64,000 bases of DNA, from NCBI GenBank assembly GCA_049652385.1, contig JBASDX010000002.1, forward strand, positions 62,001-126,000. Reading direction: 5' to 3'. The notes beneath the pieces were generated by a model. The model did no database searches. It saw nothing but the letters and a program-made list of their open reading frames with translations, and was not told the origin of the DNA. A program made the translations under genes and the position numbers. Source of the DNA: DMER64 sp049652385 (lineage in GTDB: Bacteria; Bacteroidota; Bacteroidia; Bacteroidales; UBA932). Positions 60,897 to 64,000 of this stretch are shown piece after piece (the stretch's first letter is position 1; every line of letters starts with the position of its first letter).

Positions 60897-63083
60897 ATGA
60901 AGAAAAAATCCATTGTATTAGTATTAGTCAGTACTCTTTTTATAACGCTTCACGCTCAGGAAGCGGAAAGGAAAGACACCATTCCCGTTACTTTGGGAGA
61001 AATTGTAGTAACCAGCCTTAAGATGGACCGTCAAGTACGCAACGTGCCGGCTGCTTTGGTGGTGGTAGACTCGGCTTTGTATCAAAGACAATCTGCCTTT
61101 ACCCTGTCCAACGTGTTGGAACAGGAACCCGGGGTCACGCGCGGAGGTGACGGCGTCTGGGCCACGAACATCAACGTGCGTGGTTTTAACGAAGACCGCC
61201 TGGTCATCCTGATTGACGGGAACCGGGTAGAAACGGCCACCGACCTGACGGCCTCGCTCAGCATGGTAGATGTGAACGATGTGGAGCGGGTAGAAGTGAT
61301 TAAAGGCGCACAGTCGTCCTTATACGGTACGGGAGCCATGGGAGGTATTGTCAATATCATTACCAAACAGGGGCGTTTTGGAGAAAAACTGTACGTCACG
61401 GGTAATGTGATCTCCGGTTTTGCTTCCGTGAACCGTATGTTTTCCAACCACGCCAACGTAAGTGCCGGTTCCAAAAAATGGTTCCTCCAATTGGGAGGAA
61501 CATACGCCAAGGCCGATGATTTACGTACTCCGGACGGCATTTTGGAAAACAGCCGTTTTTCCACAAGCAACATCTCGGCAAAACTGGGAATAAAGCCTTT
61601 TAAAAACCATGAGTTCCGTCTGCAGTACCAGCGCAACTGGTCCAAAGACGTGGGGATTCCGGGCGGCGATGCGTTTCCCGGTCCGGCAACGGCTACGTAT
61701 ACCGATATCGGACGCCATTTGTTTTCTGCCAACTACAAAATTTCCAACATTACGAGCAAATGGACTTCGGTGGAATTGAAGTACTTTACCCAATACATTG
61801 TGCGAGATGTGGAAATGAAGCCCAATCAGGTTACGGAAGTAACCATGCCCAACGGTAATATCCAACGCACCTCCCCGCAGGTGTTTTATCCCATAGGATT
61901 GCATCTGACAAACGGCGTGCAGGTGCAGGGTACCTGGGATTTGTCGCACAGGAACGTGTTGATTGCCGGAGCTGATGTATGGGGGCGGAAGCTTCATACG
62001 GAACGTACCAAGCACATCCGTGTGGACATTCTGAACCCGTTGGGAGACATTGTAAAAACGAACATTGTGGAACGTGGTGAAACCCCCATCCCCGATTCGC
62101 GGTTTAACAGCGCCGGTGTATTCTTTCAAAACGAAACGCGTTTTCTGGACAACCGATTGACTATGATTATAGGAGGGCGTTTTGACGGCATATTGATTAC
62201 GAACGAACAAGGCGTAGATGTGGATTATATCATTATGAACGGCGACCGCAATGACAACCCTCCGGGACAAAAAGTGACGTTTGAAAAAGGAGAAGAGTAC
62301 AACTTTTCCTGGAGTGCCAACGTTGGGCTGCTTTATAAGGTGCTGCCCGATGTTGATTTGACATTAAACGCCGGTAGGGCTTTCCGTGCACCGTCTTTGG
62401 AGGAACGCTTCAAATACATAGACCTGGGTAACTTTGTCCGCCTGGGAGATCCCGCTCTGAAGCCGGAAAAATCCCACTCTGTGGATCTGGGACTGCGGGT
62501 GTGGAAATCGAAATTCAACCTGCAAGCCGGAGCCTTTGTGAACCGGCTGACCGATATGATTATTGAACGACCGGGTGAATTCATCTTCCGTCTGACCAGC
62601 GAATCGGCCCCCGATACGCTGCCGGCCCTGGTAAACGACAATGTGCGTAAAGCGCTGTTGTACGGCTTTGATATCAAATTTGCGTACAATTTCAGCCGGG
62701 ACTTTGTGTTCTTCGGCTCCGGAGCCTACGTACGTGGTCATGCCCTGGAAACAGAAGCCGATCTGCCCCTTATACCTCCGCTCAACGGACGTGCCGGATT
62801 GCGCTATACGTGGCCGGGAGTGGGGGCTGCCGAGGTATCTGTCATGGGTGCCGCCAAACAAGATAAAATTGCCGAGGGAGAAAAGGTAACCCCCGGTTAC
62901 TACAGGCTGGACATGGCCTTGCATACTAAGGCCTTTGACCTGGGGTTTATGCATTTGCAAGGTTTTGCCGGGATTGACAACATCACCAACACGCGCTATA
63001 CCAACCACCTGTCCACCAATCGTGGAGACATCAGTGTGGAACCGGGACGTAACTTCTTTGTACGATTGCGGTTGATGTTTTAA
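60897..63083 (+). CDS. TonB-dependent outer-membrane receptor
   Basis: A 728-residue receptor of the siderophore/cobalamin/heme size class, not SusC. Signal peptide (to ~20), plug with GEIVVTSLKM (TonB-box-like region), NVLEQEPGVTRGG, INVRGFNEDRLVILIDGNRV and SSLYGTGAMGGIVNIITK, then a barrel ending FVRLRLMF. It probably takes up the same kind of small ligand as the divergent ABC importer; this link is inferred from position. Its end overlaps the next gene by 4 bp. Confidence 0.92.
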   Translation: MKKKSIVLVLVSTLFITLHAQEAERKDTIPVTLGEIVVTSLKMDRQVRNVPAALVVVDSALYQRQSAFTLSNVLEQEPGVTRGGDGVWATNINVRGFNEDRLVILIDGNRVETATDLTASLSMVDVNDVERVEVIKGAQSSLYGTGAMGGIVNIITKQGRFGEKLYVTGNVISGFASVNRMFSNHANVSAGSKKWFLQLGGTYAKADDLRTPDGILENSRFSTSNISAKLGIKPFKNHEFRLQYQRNWSKDVGIPGGDAFPGPATATYTDIGRHLFSANYKISNITSKWTSVELKYFTQYIVRDVEMKPNQVTEVTMPNGNIQRTSPQVFYPIGLHLTNGVQVQGTWDLSHRNVLIAGADVWGRKLHTERTKHIRVDILNPLGDIVKTNIVERGETPIPDSRFNSAGVFFQNETRFLDNRLTMIIGGRFDGILITNEQGVDVDYIIMNGDRNDNPPGQKVTFEKGEEYNFSWSANVGLLYKVLPDVDLTLNAGRAFRAPSLEERFKYIDLGNFVRLGDPALKPEKSHSVDLGLRVWKSKFNLQAGAFVNRLTDMIIERPGEFIFRLTSESAPDTLPALVNDNVRKALLYGFDIKFAYNFSRDFVFFGSGAYVRGHALETEADLPLIPPLNGRAGLRYTWPGVGAAEVSVMGAAKQDKIAEGEKVTPGYYRLDMALHTKAFDLGFMHLQGFAGIDNITNTRYTNHLSTNRGDISVEPGRNFFVRLRLMF

Positions 63084-63841
63084 TCTTTTACGCAGCGGAC
63101 AGAAAATCCGTATTCCTTGTCGTTGCCGCCTCTGGCTACGTAGTCAAAATCGTAGAACAGGAATCGGCTCCAGGCCATAGCCGCAACCTGCTCTGTAGAA
63201 CTCCACCAGTTGCCGTATTTATCAATGCCGCCGAAGGTGCCATTTGTACTGCGGTAGCCTCCGGGACGGGCATTAAAACCGGACTTTGCCCTGTATTCAG
63301 GATAATCGTTATTTCCCGGAGCTCCCTCTTCATTGGAACTGCTCCATCCTGTTACAGATGCCAAAGCAATAGCTATCTTGTCCCTTACTGTTCCTCCTAT
63401 GACATTAGCATATCTGTAGCCATTGTAAGCCAGATATGTTTCCAGCTGTTCCCATTCTGCATCACTGGGAAGATGCCAGCCTTCAGGGCAAATGCCTCGT
63501 ACGTTGCCTTGACTTGAATCACCGCCTTCCGAACCGGCCATAGCGGCGGCCCAATTGTATAGTACTCCGTAATCCCTGTATTGTGTTGTGAATTTTGCCA
63601 CAAAACCCGATTTGCCATTGAAATTATAGACGTAATAATGAGGTTTTGTGCCGGAACCTTTATCAGGGGAACTTACAGAAGGCAGATAGGCCAAATTTTC
63701 TGCCATCCATACCTGGCTGCCAATAGTAACGGTGTTATATACTTTACCATCTCTTTTATCTTTTAATGTAGTGGGTGTCTCTTGCGGGGTGCAGGAATAA
63801 AGCAGTATTCCTGTCCATAAGAATAGCAGAATTTTCTTCAT
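63080..63841 (-). CDS. FISUMP-domain lipoprotein
   Basis: A 253-residue lipoprotein (MKKILLFLWTGILLYSC, Cys17) that is almost wholly a FISUMP domain from residue ~30: DGKVYNTVTIGSQVWMAENL, YGVLYNWAAAM, CPEGWHLPSDAEWEQL, WWSSTEQ, FSVRCVKD. It is closely related to the C-terminal half of the lipoprotein at 15854-17323. It lacks the Ig-like domain of that protein. Convergent with the TonB receptor gene. Function unknown. Confidence 0.88.
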   Translation of the reverse strand: MKKILLFLWTGILLYSCTPQETPTTLKDKRDGKVYNTVTIGSQVWMAENLAYLPSVSSPDKGSGTKPHYYVYNFNGKSGFVAKFTTQYRDYGVLYNWAAAMAGSEGGDSSQGNVRGICPEGWHLPSDAEWEQLETYLAYNGYRYANVIGGTVRDKIAIALASVTGWSSSNEEGAPGNNDYPEYRAKSGFNARPGGYRSTNGTFGGIDKYGNWWSSTEQVAAMAWSRFLFYDFDYVARGGNDKEYGFSVRCVKD

Positions 63842-64000
63842 AGCAATGGGGTTCTAATAAATTATTATACCAACAACAGGTAAAGTTACCCAGTAATATT
63901 TTAAGATACAACAGATTAAAACACATTTGTTACTCTGGCTTTGAATCTCTATATTTGTCGAATATTAAAATTCATGTGAAGAATGGACGAAGGCCCTTAT

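Overview
The window reads as a chromosomal segment of a Bacteroidetes bacterium, most likely order Bacteroidales. The signs are paired SusC/SusD outer-membrane systems, many lipoproteins with a Cys lipobox, BACON and FISUMP domains, promoters of the TTTG-N19-21-TAnnTTTG type, few Shine-Dalgarno sequences, and a tRNA gene without an encoded CCA. No species can be named from the sequence alone.

Positions 1-6770 look like a small integrative element. It has a tyrosine integrase at its right end, a helix-turn-helix protein, three unknown proteins, a replication protein resembling the phage/plasmid II/X family, a 500-bp origin-like region with repeats and palindromes, and two lipoprotein cargo genes. 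Matching 12-bp arm-like repeats lie at both ends, and a piece resembling a tRNA 3' end lies at the right border. Positions 6832-17323 hold a lipoprotein/M6-protease pair, formate-tetrahydrofolate ligase, a P1 peptidase, an OmpA-type lipoprotein and a FISUMP lipoprotein. Positions 17525-21741 carry carA-carB; the CarA subunit has lost its glutaminase nucleophile and its C-terminal end.

Positions 21835-25734 are a partial S10 ribosomal operon (L3, L4, L23, L2, S19, L22, S3). It begins without S10 and stops at a strong terminator after S3. A glycosyltransferase, an M3 peptidase and a serine hydrolase follow. Two divergent SusCD pairs occupy 30338-40916, with a CCTAA pentamer tract before the right-hand SusC. 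Next come rplM-rpsI-rpsB-tsf (minus strand), pfkA, dusB and lpxK.

Positions 46885-47892 are a 1-kb convergent intergenic region full of inverted repeats and duplicated hairpin modules that match no RNA or mobile-element family I know. The rest holds a GH2 glycosidase, pnp, rpsO, a large zinc protease, a YqaA-like membrane protein, a VanX-like dipeptidase, tRNA-Pro(CGG), a SsuABC/TauABC-like importer diverging from a TM1266-like regulator plus a TonB receptor, and a second FISUMP lipoprotein.

The main leads are the structured 1-kb region, the catalytically dead CarA, the split S10 operon, the origin region of the element, and structured 5' ends on ribosomal-protein transcripts.
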